Shown: positions 46,859-57,093 of the stretch, piece by piece
Layout: the number at the start of each line of letters is the position of its first letter
How positions within the stretch are numbered: the stretch's first letter is position 1
Assembly (NCBI GenBank): GCA_965644295.1
Contig: CBFFRP010000277.1
Coordinates: forward strand, 1-64,000
Reading direction: 5' to 3'
Origin: Paraphysomonas bandaiensis
Taxonomy: Eukaryota > Chrysophyceae
DNA: 64,000 nucleotides
Made by a program: the position numbers and the translations under genes
Notes under the pieces: generated by a model
What the model was told of the DNA's origin: nothing
Seen by the model: only the letters and a program-made list of their open reading frames with translations
Database searches by the model: none

Positions 46859-47698
46859 CTATATATCACTGGAAACAACAGAACGAATAGCTCGTTTCGT
46901 TGCTTTGATGGGTAGCCCTCGGATTGAGTCAAGCTCCCCCTCTATGCGATCAACATATTGGACAAAATCCGCGTCTTCAATTAGGAATGCCCCCGCACTG
47001 TGGTATATCATATCCTTGGTAGCCAGCAAATGTTCCACAGCATCATCAGGAATACCGCTCCAGTGAATAGTGGAAATATCGACCTCGGCACTCTGACGAC
47101 CGGTGGGAACATGTGTGGCGACCACTGCACTGACAGTCTGCACGATCTTACCTTCTTGGTAGGACAATAGGAACTCCCGGGCCTCATCTTCATTAGCTGG
47201 TTTACCCCTTACTTCTCTCTCAAAGAGTACAATTTGATCTGAAGTAATGATAACAGTCGGAGTAGTCGTACCATGAACCTCACCCAGGATGGATGTCGCC
47301 TTCGCTTTGGCAATCAAGACAGGCAGTCTAAAGGGATCTCCACACGATACTGACTTCTCATCAATACTAGGATGAATACAACGAAAATCCCAGCCTAGTT
47401 CTCGGAGAATATCAGCCCTAGCGACCGAGGAGCTCCCTAATATAATCTCTAAATCTTCTGGAGGGTTCCAGTATTCTATGCTGTCCTCGGATATTTTTTT
47501 ACTACGTTTACGTCTCAATTTCTTTGAACAGGGAGAGAGCAATTTATCAGTGGGTGAAGATGGGTAATCTTTGGCTGCTACTTGTTTAGCAAAATTTGTA
47601 GCAAGACCAAATGGCATTTTAGTATCAGGGTCATACTTTGACATCTTCTTCGCGTCAGGGGGAGAGATAGGCGGTCTACCGTCACCTTTAGCCTCCAT
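46859..47698 (-). CDS. Maf-like nucleotide pyrophosphatase
   Basis: Single exon of 279 residues from the ATG at 47698. About 80 N-terminal residues are polar and Lys-rich (PDAKKMSKYDPDTKM, then KKLRRKRSKK). The Maf/HAM1-like domain follows: EIILGSSSVARADILRELGW carries the conserved Ser and Arg, PTVIITSDQIVLFEREVRGKP matches the catalytic 'aDTvV...GKP' block with Gln in place of the usual Thr, and DFVQYVDRIEGELDSIRGLP matches the family's closing block. Maf proteins hydrolyse modified or canonical nucleoside triphosphates to monophosphates and pyrophosphate, cleaning the nucleotide pool. The Asp-Gln substitution next to the catalytic Asp may alter substrate choice. Confidence 0.88.
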   Translation of the reverse strand: MEAKGDGRPPISPPDAKKMSKYDPDTKMPFGLATNFAKQVAAKDYPSSPTDKLLSPCSKKLRRKRSKKISEDSIEYWNPPEDLEIILGSSSVARADILRELGWDFRCIHPSIDEKSVSCGDPFRLPVLIAKAKATSILGEVHGTTTPTVIITSDQIVLFEREVRGKPANEDEAREFLLSYQEGKIVQTVSAVVATHVPTGRQSAEVDISTIHWSGIPDDAVEHLLATKDMIYHSAGAFLIEDADFVQYVDRIEGELDSIRGLPIKATKRAIRSVVSSDI

Positions 47699-48245
47699 CA
47701 CCTTTTACCTAACAATAAATAACCACAGAGATGAGTTTTATTTCAAAACACAGCCTCCTTAGTGCTGTGGATAGTAGGAGGGGGAGGTAACAGAGCACTG
47801 CCAAGTGTGGTCTGATATTAATAAAATAAAATAAAATCACTGCATTTATTTTTGGGGATCATTTTCTGTGAACTATTCAAACGAATCTTAAACAGACAAA
47901 TGAAATTATTCTTTAGAAGGAAGTGGTTTCATACGGTAGTGTGGCATATACAGGTAGACGGATACTGCTGCTGCTGCTGCTTTGCTGTACATCTACTTTT
48001 CCATTTACTACAGCCTGTAGTTTGTACCCTACAGTGTATGGATTCTTCCGTTGAGTGACGAAAAAAAAACTGAAGAGACTGTGAGTTCGTAGTTAATGTA
48101 CACATACATATATATGAGCACTGGATGGGATCACAGGCTGTTAAGGAGGCAGCTCTGGCTACAGTGTCATTCCGACTGCTCTCTATCATGATTCATAACC
48201 CTAAGATTCTATAGATCATCGGGGATATATTGCGATAGAGCAAAC
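47699..48245. other. Divergent intergenic region, Maf/FG-GAP
   Basis: 547 bp between divergent starts. Contains a CTGCTGCTGCTGC run near 47967 and an A-run near 48061. No other feature. Confidence 0.4.
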
Positions 48246-50018
48246 ATGCTTCTAGTCCTCTTAGCAGTGTGTGTGTGTGTAGTTGAGTGTGTGTGGATGA
48301 AATATGACTATCAGGTATCATCACAGTTTACGAAACCCTTTCAGATCATTAACAGTGCTCATGGTAATGGACCAACGTTACCCGAAGGCGCAATGTTTGG
48401 CTTTTCAGTTGCCAATTTGGGCGATCTCAATGGTGACAGTGTTGAGGACTTTGTTGTCGGAGCAATCGGGGAGTCGTGCAGTGATGATGATGGTGCAGAG
48501 TTAGTCAGATGTGGGGCTGTTTATATTCTTTTTATGAGACAAGGTGCATTAGTGGAGAGTCATGTGCGGATAACAAATCTACTTAATGGTGGACCCCAAT
48601 ACCTACAGGCTAATGACAATTTTGGCCATGGTGTGGCACCTGCCGGGGATGTGGACGGAGATGGTATTGTAGATCTAGTGGTAGGCGCTCCAGGTACCTA
48701 CACAGGTGGTTCTCTGTATGTCTTTTTCATGAATTCGAATGGCACTGCTAGAAGTCATACTCTCATTCGAGGGGCTGAAAACGGCAATGGACCTCCTGTG
48801 AAACATATGGGGAGGTTTGCAAGTTCCATGGCAAATATAGGTACAGTCCAATTGTACAAGCTGATTTTATCATAACTATTTCACTAATGATATTTATATA
48901 GGTGACCTTGATCTGGATGGAAAGGACGAAGTTGCTGTCGGCATGGCGGACTTTGCTTCAGGGAGAAGTCGAGTGTATATTTTATCGTTTCACACTAATG
49001 GCACGGTCAGCACCTATAAAGAGCTCATTCTCCAGAAATTTGACGGATCAGTATATACCCCTCTAATCAACACTGATTTTGGATATGCGATAGCTAACGT
49101 AGGAGATATTAATGGTGATGGGATCGATGATGTCGCAGTTGGTGCTCGAAAGAACACAGACCCCAAAGGGGTTGTTGAGGGGGGGGCGATATACGTTTGC
49201 ATGATGAATACTAGCAAAGAAGTCCTAGATTTTAATATTCTCACTGATGCTTCACCTGAAGAGGCGAAGCATATAGCCCTTGAGGTATGTAGCTCGATGC
49301 CTTCACATATATACGTGGTGTATGTTTTTTTTTCTAGCATGTGTTTGATGTTCGCTTCACGTAGGCATATGACTGGTGTGGTGCTGGCATCGCTTCTATC
49401 GGCGACTTCAACAGAGACGACCTACGTGCCAGGTATCCCAACCGTGCACGCAAGCCGAGTGACCCACACTTTGGGCAACCATCTATTCCCGACATGGTTG
49501 TGGGGTGTCCGCAGACCGATTCGCTTGGTGACAGCGGCAAATACAAACTCTTCTTCATGGCGGAGGATGGCGTGCACTATGACACCATAGAGCCTCCCTA
49601 TAAGTACCCTGAAAGAGCGCCACAACTGCGGGCACAAGAGTCGTTTGGTGCGGCTATTGCGAAAATGTCAGATTTGGATGGAAACGGTCTGCAACAGTTC
49701 ATGATCGGAGCTCCTGGGGGTGTAGGAGAGTTTCCTGGTACAGGATCGCTTTATGTAATATTTCTCAGACGGCGTGCTCACCACCCTCCCTCCTTCAATG
49801 TACTTATGTACTGGCTGCAGATAATCGGCCCGCTGTTTGGACTGTGTATGTGCTGTATTATAGCAACTGTAGCTTTCTTCATATATTTCAGACGCAAACC
49901 GACCGATATTGAGTTAGCCGTCAAGAATGCTGGTTTAGAAATAGGACTTCAAAGAAAACGAGAAAAATTAGTTAAACCCGTTAAAGTAGCTGCAGTATAT
50001 TCTGATGATTATGAGTGA
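48246..50018 (+). CDS. Integrin-alpha-like FG-GAP repeat, single-pass membrane protein
   Basis: Exons 48246-48840, 48902-49284 and 49365-50018 (introns 61 and 80 bp, in phase) give 543 residues. A signal peptide (MLLVLLAVCVCVVECV) comes first. Six FG-GAP blades follow, each with a Ca-binding loop: LGDLNGDSVEDFVVG, AGDVDGDGIVDLVVG, IGDLDLDGKDEVAVG, VGDINGDGIDDVAVG, IGDFNRDD...PDMVVG and MSDLDGNGLQQFMIG. In the fifth the loop is stretched by about 25 basic residues. A membrane helix (IIGPLFGLCMCCIIATVAFF) and a ~45-residue basic tail end the protein; the tail lacks the integrin GFFKR motif. Such propellers bind extracellular ligands or carbohydrates. It is not a true integrin: there is no I domain or thigh region. 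Confidence 0.87.
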
Positions 50019-50026
50019 TAATAGCC

Positions 50027-50096
50027 GTTATTTTGTGGTATATGTATTTTTAGTTGTGCGTTTAGATAACTAATATGTGTTGTGACCTATATGCAT
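50027..50096 (+). repeat. 70-bp direct duplication, left copy
   Basis: Starts GTTATTTTGTGGTATATG in the FG-GAP gene's 3' flank, 9 bp after the stop, and ends CCTATATGCAT. It is identical over 70 bp to 50454-50523. The two copies bracket repeat copy C exactly. Confidence 0.97.
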
Positions 50097-50453
50097 ATTG
50101 AATGTCTTTTTATTTAGCAATAGGCGTTAAAAACTCGTTCCGATATAGCGGCTAGTTGAATACTAGTCTACTAGTAAGCCTCTACCCATAACTAATCAGC
50201 ACAAATTCAATTATCCTACTATTTAACGCTACAGAAGCTGCTTGTGCGTCGCCGCAATCACCAAGGTGCAACCACTTCCGTTCTTGATGTTGTGTGTGAG
50301 TTCGCCCTGCTCGTGTGTCTGAGGACTCACTGGCGCGTGTTGTCCGGGGGTCTCCCCTTGGGATACGGTTCCGCCTGGCTCTGAGGTACCGGGTTCTGTA
50401 TTAAGGTCCTGAGTGTACCGAGCACTAGATGTGTGGACTGAGAGGTTGATGAC
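50097..50453 (+). mobile_element. Dispersed repeat family, copy C, flanked by the 70-bp duplication
   Basis: 357 bp starting ATTGAATGTCTTTTTATTTA, with GCAATAGGCGTTAAAA, CTCTACCCATAACTAATCAG and the core (50213-50280; key word CTGCTTGTGCGTCGCCGCAA). After the core it resembles copy A, with GGACTCACTGGCGCGTGT. It has no coding potential. Its ends coincide with the two 70-bp duplicates. Confidence 0.88.
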
Positions 50454-50523
50454 GTTATTTTGTGGTATATGTATTTTTAGTTGTGCGTTTAGATAACTAA
50501 TATGTGTTGTGACCTATATGCAT
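50454..50523 (+). repeat. 70-bp direct duplication, right copy
   Basis: Identical to 50027-50096. Confidence 0.97.
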
Positions 50524-51463
50524 GTGGAAGTATTTGGATGCTTTTCTTTTATATTTAATTCAAGCTGCGTGTGTCCCCCATTCCGTGAGTGTATATCTAG
50601 GGCAGAACCTATTTGGCGGCTTCTGATAGCACAATGCTGAGGCTTGCAGATTGTAAGCAATGAAAAGCTGTAGTTTTTGTAGGTATTAGAATTATTACCG
50701 TTAATCGTAGAACACTGTATTATGAGAACTGATGTTGTGATAGTGACTAAAGACTATCATAATTGAAGCTTATTGTGAAGCTAAAATATATTTAATATTG
50801 ACCGTATAAGATCGTGGCTATCTAGAGCGTATGAAAATGATTGGTAGTTGATAGTTGAGATGCATAACATGAATTTGTCTAATGCCAATGAAGAATATGT
50901 AAGAATGATTATAATTTATATAATTTAAACATTGAGTGTATATCAACTTCAATTATTTAAGTTAAAATTGACACACTATACATTTGGTAGGCTACATGTC
51001 GCAGTAGTACTGTTGGTCAGAGTGGTGTCAATACAATTGCGATAGTGTTAGTGTTGTAATATATATCTACTATATAGTGAGAAAGCCACTCATAATTACA
51101 TCATAGTTAGAGTACTAATCACTCCATAACCGATTCCTCAGTGTGTGTATGTTATTCTGGAGCTTCCTTACAAAACAAAGCAAATACCTATATACCTAAC
51201 TTGTTTGTAGCTGCCCGAGGTTCTAGGATAATAGAGGTGGTGGCGTATAGCCGACACCATCATATAGCTCTCTGCATATTTTAATGTGAAGTTTATATCG
51301 AGCTCTATAAGTTCTGCGAGGAAACGCGGCAAACATCGCAATCGTAATAACCATCTCTCAGGTTATTTAATCAGGGCTGTGGGCACGCTGTTTGGACTCG
51401 ATGAGCCAGGTCTGAATACCCTAGTATCATACATACAATGAAGCAAAGGCCTCAGTAGTAAAT
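50524..51463. other. Gene-free region between repeat copies
   Basis: AT-rich, without genes. Near its right end it has ATACCCTAGTATCA and ACAATGAAGCAAAGGCC, related to the words flanking the 52.3-kb copy. Confidence 0.4.
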
Positions 51464-52389
51464 GTCTTATTATTAGCAATAGGCGTGTAAAAGTCAAAAC
51501 TGTTGTAGTATTGCAATTAAACTACTGAAACTATTATTTAACTCTGATATCCTACTATTTAGCGCTACGAGAGCTGCTTGTGCTTTACCGCAAGCACCAA
51601 GGTGCAACCACTTGCAATCTATTACTCAAAGCAAACGCAGTGAGCAAGCAGAATGTTGGTACACCTAACTTTGAGCCCTTAAGTAAGTGTGAGAGCTGTC
51701 CACGGACGTTCGTGTAGTCCTTCAGTGTCAAGAGGCACGGTTAATAAGGGGGGCCCCTTTAAGGTGGCGGGGTCCACGAAGCATAAGGGAGAGTCAGAGT
51801 GATGTGAACGAACGATAGTGTTCCGAGTGAGATGGTGCGAGGTAGAGGCGTAGAGTCTGTAGAATCTGTATAGACTGCAGTGTATCTAAGTTGAACGTAA
51901 ATAGAGCTGGTGGAGTCTCCTACTCTGGGGTTCGCGTGGGGGGGGTGAGAGTGTTAGAGGAGTATAGGAAATATGTTCATTCACTCAACTGTTATTCTCT
52001 GTTGAGGCGCCATCGGGTCCGAAGTTGGCGGACTTATGGGTTGTGAGGGATACTTGGAGCCCGAATTTTGGAGGGTTGTTGGGTATAAGGCACAAACCAT
52101 CTAGTCGATCCTAAGAGTCGGAGGACCAGCAATTGTCTTCTTCGTCGGATTCGCTGCTTACTACGTTTTCTGGAAGAAAGTCTGGCTAGAACCCTCGATA
52201 CTGGGTTAATACCCTAGTATCACGCAATGCAGCGAGGGCCGTTATCAACGATTAAACCATCGACGCACAAGCAGCTTTCGTAGCGTAGAATAGAAGGATG
52301 TCAGAGTGAAGCACTAGTTAGCTAAATTGTTGTACTGCATCAGTTTTCCTCTTACACGCCTATTGATAATAATAAGACATTCACTACTC
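51464..52389. mobile_element. Dispersed repeat family, copies D (+) and E (-) as an inverted pair around a G-rich interior
   Basis: Copy D (51464-51613) reads TGTCTTATTATTAGCAATAG, then GGCGTGTAAAAGTC, then the core. Copy E, read on the minus strand from 52378, begins TGTCTTATTATTATCAATAG, then GGCGTGTAAGAG, and reaches the start of the core at about 52300-52262. The ~650 bp between is purine/G-rich, with GGGGGGCCCCTTTAAGG, and has no supported gene. Thus about 120-150 bp terminal inverted repeats enclose a ~915-bp unit. This looks like a non-autonomous TIR/foldback element or two independent insertions. Confidence 0.7.
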
Positions 52390-52793
52390 ACACAATGCAG
52401 CGAGGGGCGAGGGCCCTCAACGATGAAACCATCAATGTCATGGCCCTTAGGTCAAGAATAAACTGCAGCACCTGAATTTTATCTATTTGACTTCTAGTAA
52501 GTCCAGCCTTTGGAATAGGATAACATTGCAATAAAAATATTTGTCGTAATATAGTAGTGCAGTAGCTAGTTCCATTTAGTAAAATAGAGTAGAAATGTGT
52601 TCTCGACTTTGTCAAGCTATCAAATTTAATACATCATACAATGTTGTAATTCGTGAAAAGATAAAAGAAAAGGAATAATAGTACATAAAACATTCCTTAA
52701 TTTTCACTCTGGATCAATTTCTGCTTATAATAATGGTTTGTGTAAGTTCACGAATCATATTGAGCACATTTTTTACAATTTAAGTACAATAGA
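52390..52793. other. Flank of copy E, with duplicated words
   Basis: 52390-52433 (CACAATGCAGCGAGG...GATGAAACCATC) repeats 52222-52261 (CGCAATGCAGCGAGG...GATTAAACCATC), so copy E also lies between direct duplicates of about 40 bp. The remainder is AT-rich without a gene. Confidence 0.65.
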
Positions 52794-52940
52794 AGAATCC
52801 GCCATTTCAACAAGCGTAATATGCTTAAAAAGTTCAGAAACATTAAAGCATTTAGTTTTCACCCAGGGATAAGTAGACTCGCAGAATGCACATCCTGGCT
52901 ACTTACCATAGGATGTTGCATTAGGTCCATGTTGCAACCA
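52794..52940 (-). pseudogene. Decayed partial duplicate of the 3' end of the neighbouring Cys-rich secreted protein gene
   Basis: Read on the minus strand it encodes GCAFCESTYPWVKTKCFNVS and VEMADSSI, matching the neighbour's GCTFCKSTYPRVKTNCFDVS and VEMADYSF. An in-frame TAG comes before the Pro-Gly-Cys. The matching DNA is 52971-53123, about 177-184 bp away in direct orientation. The rest of the gene is not duplicated. Confidence 0.85.
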
Positions 52941-52949
52941 AGCACAAGT

Positions 52950-53747
52950 TTACACGTCACATACAAACGAATAATCCGCCATTTCAACGCTTACAATATG
53001 CTTCAAAACTTTGGCTTCAGAAACATCAAAGCAGTTAGTTTTCACCCTGGGATAAGTGGACTTGCAGAATGTACATCCCGGTAGCTTACCACAAGATTCT
53101 TCATCAGGGGCCATGCTACAACCTATATCGGTCTGAATATCAAATTCTGTTTTCCTGTACTCACAGAAACTACCATCCACAAGAAATGGCTGAACAAGGT
53201 CGGTAGCCCGAGTTGAATTAATTTCGATCTGTAGTCCTTCCAATTGAGACGAGCACGCACCCCACACTGCACTTGTCGCATAACCATTATCGTTACCGAG
53301 TTCTTGATATGGTTTGGCGTTTAAATCCAGAGTATCTTGAAATGTGCAAGTGCACCACGCGTCGTTCTGATAATCACAACATTGCTGCACATTCTGGGGG
53401 TGATGCTTGGGACAAGCAGAAAGAATAGTCGCGGTGGCTTTCTTTCCATCCTTAGTTATACACACTTTCTGTCCGCAGGCCGTTGAGCAGGAGGGGGCGA
53501 TATAGTTGCTGCAGACAGATATGGGATCTCCCTTATAAGTGCACTTCTGTGTTGTGCTTCCATCTCCACTGCAGTGGCAGCTCGTTCCGAACAATCCCTC
53601 TGTTGGTGCTAATATATCATCAGAGTACTGTCCACATACCGAGCCGCACTCTTCTTGATTGTGACAGGTGGTAACATAGGCTCCAGAGACACCTGCTGAT
53701 ACCAGCCCGCTCATAGATGATATCAGGACGATGGCAATGGCTATCAT
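52950..53747 (-). CDS. Secreted cysteine-rich protein of unknown function
   Basis: Single exon, 265 residues. Signal peptide MIAIAIVLISSMSGLVSA with Ala at the expected cleavage site. The mature part has about 27 Cys, with local groups such as CHNQEECGSVCGQY, CHCSGDG, SCSTACGQKVC, QCCDYQNDAWCTC, and C-terminally SCGKLPGCTFC. There is no membrane helix or GPI-type hydrophobic end. Many Cys pairs suggest an extracellular disulfide-rich domain. I recognise no family; a cell-surface, adhesive or secreted-enzyme role cannot be told apart. The 3' end was partly duplicated just downstream. Confidence 0.78.
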   Translation of the reverse strand: MIAIAIVLISSMSGLVSAGVSGAYVTTCHNQEECGSVCGQYSDDILAPTEGLFGTSCHCSGDGSTTQKCTYKGDPISVCSNYIAPSCSTACGQKVCITKDGKKATATILSACPKHHPQNVQQCCDYQNDAWCTCTFQDTLDLNAKPYQELGNDNGYATSAVWGACSSQLEGLQIEINSTRATDLVQPFLVDGSFCEYRKTEFDIQTDIGCSMAPDEESCGKLPGCTFCKSTYPRVKTNCFDVSEAKVLKHIVSVEMADYSFVCDV

Positions 53748-54907
53748 CGCGTTGAGATGTGAAGAAACAGTGAGAGTGTCATATGGGTGAAGAGGGCGGC
53801 TTTGTTACAGTGATTCCAGTGCACAGAGATGGGGGTGTACAGTATACCATCGTATACACTGCTGTATATGATTTACTACACAATATCACTGCTGTGCACT
53901 GTGTATACCGTATACGGCGGTTTATACAGTACATGACTACGTATAGTGTCTTGAGGATATCGCTCATCTGCTGGATCTATGCAGGTATCCACAGCACCAC
54001 AGATCCAATGCAGTGGTTCACTGCATGTTCATTGCATCTCACTATATATGAGTATCTGATTGCTGCTTTGATACAGTGTACCTGAAAGAGGACAGAAATA
54101 GCTAACAGGCAACGTTTCTCTATTCTGTGGATACTCTATTCTCCTGAGCCCTCACTATCGAACTCAGCGTAAGGCGTGCATTCACTCATCTTGAGATTCC
54201 ATACGACACATGCCTATTCTACACTCACCGGATCATATCTCTGAGAATTATAATCATTATTACATGTTGCAAATATTTCATTTTCAAAGTAAGTAACAAA
54301 TGTATGTAGCATGTAGTATTAGTACGTCTAGTTTTGGCGTGTATATCCTTAACCATAGAGTATATACTTTAAAATTGAATAAGATACACTCTCTGCTATA
54401 TTCTGTATATTGTAGGTGGGTTCTACTAATGATAAAATGTAAATAATAATGATGCTATATCAGTGTCATCAGCAAGCCTTGTTACTTCATACTTGTTTTT
54501 ATTAAAAAGTATAAACAAATGCACTGTAATAGACTTTATATATTTAGCTTAACAGTTAGTGTGTAGCTATAAAGTAGAATTTGTACTATCAAACTAACTG
54601 GACTAGAAATCTTTCTCTCCGGTTATAGTGTGTACAGGAAGTTAACAGCAAGCTATCCATAACTCATCAGGAGGTGCACATATAGATGCTGCCGTAAATA
54701 AGCCATGAAGGGTTTATACCAGCGTATAATTACATAGCATTGTTAGCTCCCACCTATTCACTCGCTATAAAACTACATCAGCAGTACAGAAATAAAATTG
54801 ATACAATTTCACAGCATTCATAATTCATAACTACACACTAGAATAAACATTATCGGCAAGATACACCCATACATACTACTATATGTGATCCAAAAATATT
54901 CAGTTGC
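53748..54907. other. 1.2-kb gene-free region
   Basis: The first 300 bp carry several copies of GTATAC/CAGTGTAT-like words (53840-53960); the rest is AT-rich. No gene seen. Confidence 0.4.
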
Positions 54908-57093
54908 TTAAGGGACAAATCGTCGTGGAGAAAAGGGGGGCGGGAATAGCTCATTGAACACACACCTTGCATCATGTACTGGCATACCCTTAGTGATAGG
55001 TGACAAAACGTTACTCATCTGTTTAATTTTCTCCCGTCTTTGTTTTTCCACTAACTGTTTGGCAGACATCAAACTCTCTGCAGCAGAAGAAACAGATTCA
55101 GTTGCGTCTGCTTCGCCTCCCGTGAGGGTTGAACCCATGATACTGTCGTCGGACATCAAAACTGATGTTGACGGTGCAGATGCAGGGCGGCGCTGACGGG
55201 GTGAGCGAGACCGATTAAGATCAGGTAATACTGGACTACGGGCTGTGTCTGGGCGGATAAAAGTACTTCGAGACCGTGATAGACAAGTTTTGAGCTGGAA
55301 ATACTGGCCGTGAAGTCCCCTTTTAGGAGACAGCAATGCAGTGGAACTGTCTTCCTTTAAATTTAACATATGAAAAATTTCTCCAGTTGAACTATCATTT
55401 TTCGACTCCAATTCAAGTTCAAGGGTTGATTTTTTTCTACCCCGAGGAGCAGTAGTTGGACCGTTGCGCTTATACCTCGAGCCTTCTCGTGATGGAGCTC
55501 GACTTTCACTCTCGGTTCCAAATACTTCAGTACGAGAGTTTTCTTTCTTTTCAACAGGTACGAACATCAATTCATACATTGTGCCGCTACAGAACCCAGG
55601 ACAGTACAATTTCGTTCCACCGTAGAGACGCAGTACAGCGTGCGGATACAGCTGAGCACGCTTCGGCGGAAAAGTTGGGACACGACGACTGACTATTCCC
55701 TTACGCTGCTGGGTAGTCTTGTCCTCAACTTCAATCGCTTGTAGCTGGATGGGGTTATCAATCGTAAGAACACAAACCTGGTTAATACGCGCTTCCGGTA
55801 CGTCAGTTTCATCTGAATAAGAGTTTGCAACTTCGACCTCAGACAATTTCATGGTTTCTAAATTCAATTTGAGTAGAGTAGCTGGTACGAACTCATTTTT
55901 AGAGTATGAGTACATTCCAACTTCATCTGTACGGCGGCCACCAAATATATACAATTCTTTGCTATTCAATGGACTCAATGTGATGGAGTGGCCAATCAAA
56001 TTGATGCCTGCAACCCCACACCCCGGCGGAAATTCGGATGTATTATCTACTTTCATGTGGCTCCAACACATTGTCGCTAAGTTCAAGATTGATATCGAGT
56101 TTTGTCCTAACGTTTCTTGTGCCGATTCTTGTGACACAGAAGCTATAGAATAGTCATCCGAACGACCCTTCCGTTTTGATGGCTTAATTCTATCTGTAGT
56201 AAACAAAAATGATGATTAGCCTGTTATCATGAGTAGTTCAGAAGTCATGTGCAAATAGAAGCAATAATACAAGTGGTAGCATATATCACTGTTGGAAAAT
56301 TTATATGACTCATACCTCTTGTGGACTGTACAGGTCCAGCATTTTTGTTAGGCACTACGTTTCCTCCAACAACCACTAACCAATTCTCCACTACCTCAGC
56401 ACAATGACCATATACAGGATGTGGGAGAATTCCATCGCACGTCATTTCTTTCCACGTTCGGGTCGTGAGGCAATACACCCATACATCATTAGAAGCACGT
56501 TCAAAGCCCGTCTGAATATCCAAGCATGACCCTCCAAATAGGATCAAATACCCGAGTTTTGACTGATTGTCACTGTCATTCCCATTGTTGATGCCTTTTA
56601 AAGGTACATCATATTTCACATATTTCATACAGTGTCCTCTACGGGCCAATGGGCGAACTTTACGCCGAGGCATAAAAGTCCATCTACGAGTTTCGCAATC
56701 AAACTCATACATATCGTCATACAACTGTCGCATAGATAGGTATTTCACTTTTCCGTTCTCTGTTCCTCGCTCACACACACCACTATCTAATAAATTTCCT
56801 TGTCCACCAAATACAATAAATTTAGTTGGAGATACTTTAGTAAATGAATGTCCATCACGTGGAGGTGGGATTTCACTTCCTTCAATTTCGATAGCCTCCC
56901 ATTCTACATTCGACGCCGAAAAACGCCAAATGTCATTAAACTGATTGGCGCCCTTGCCTCCAAATATCCACAAGTCATTCTCAATCGTCGCACCGGCTGA
57001 GCTGCACTTAATTGACGGTATCAACATAGACCGAGAAACCACTCTTCGCCATTCCAAATAATACTCAGGCTCTTCTTCGAATGCTGGTTCCAT
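54908..57093 (-). CDS. Kelch-repeat protein with disordered Ser/Arg-rich C-terminus
   Basis: Exons 57093-56316 and 56193-54908, in phase, give 687 residues. The 122-bp intron is the longest in the window. At least five kelch blades are visible, for example NDLWIFGGKGANQFNDIWRF, FIVFGGQGNL...QLYDDMYEFDCETRRW, YLILFGGSCLD...NDVWVYCLTTRTW, WLVVVGGNV and, in exon 2, ELYIFGGRR. The Gly-Gly doublets and spaced Tyr/Trp fit a beta-propeller. The C-terminal ~300 residues are polar and low-complexity (SRSRSTFIRPDTARS, RSRSPRQRRPASAP) with one likely helix (SAKQLVEKQRREKIKQMSNV). No BTB, F-box or signal peptide is seen, so it is a cytoplasmic or nuclear scaffold by inference. Confidence 0.85.

Noticed and set aside
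51464-52389. Copies D and E as a pair of LTRs
   Set aside because: They are in opposite orientation; LTRs are direct repeats.
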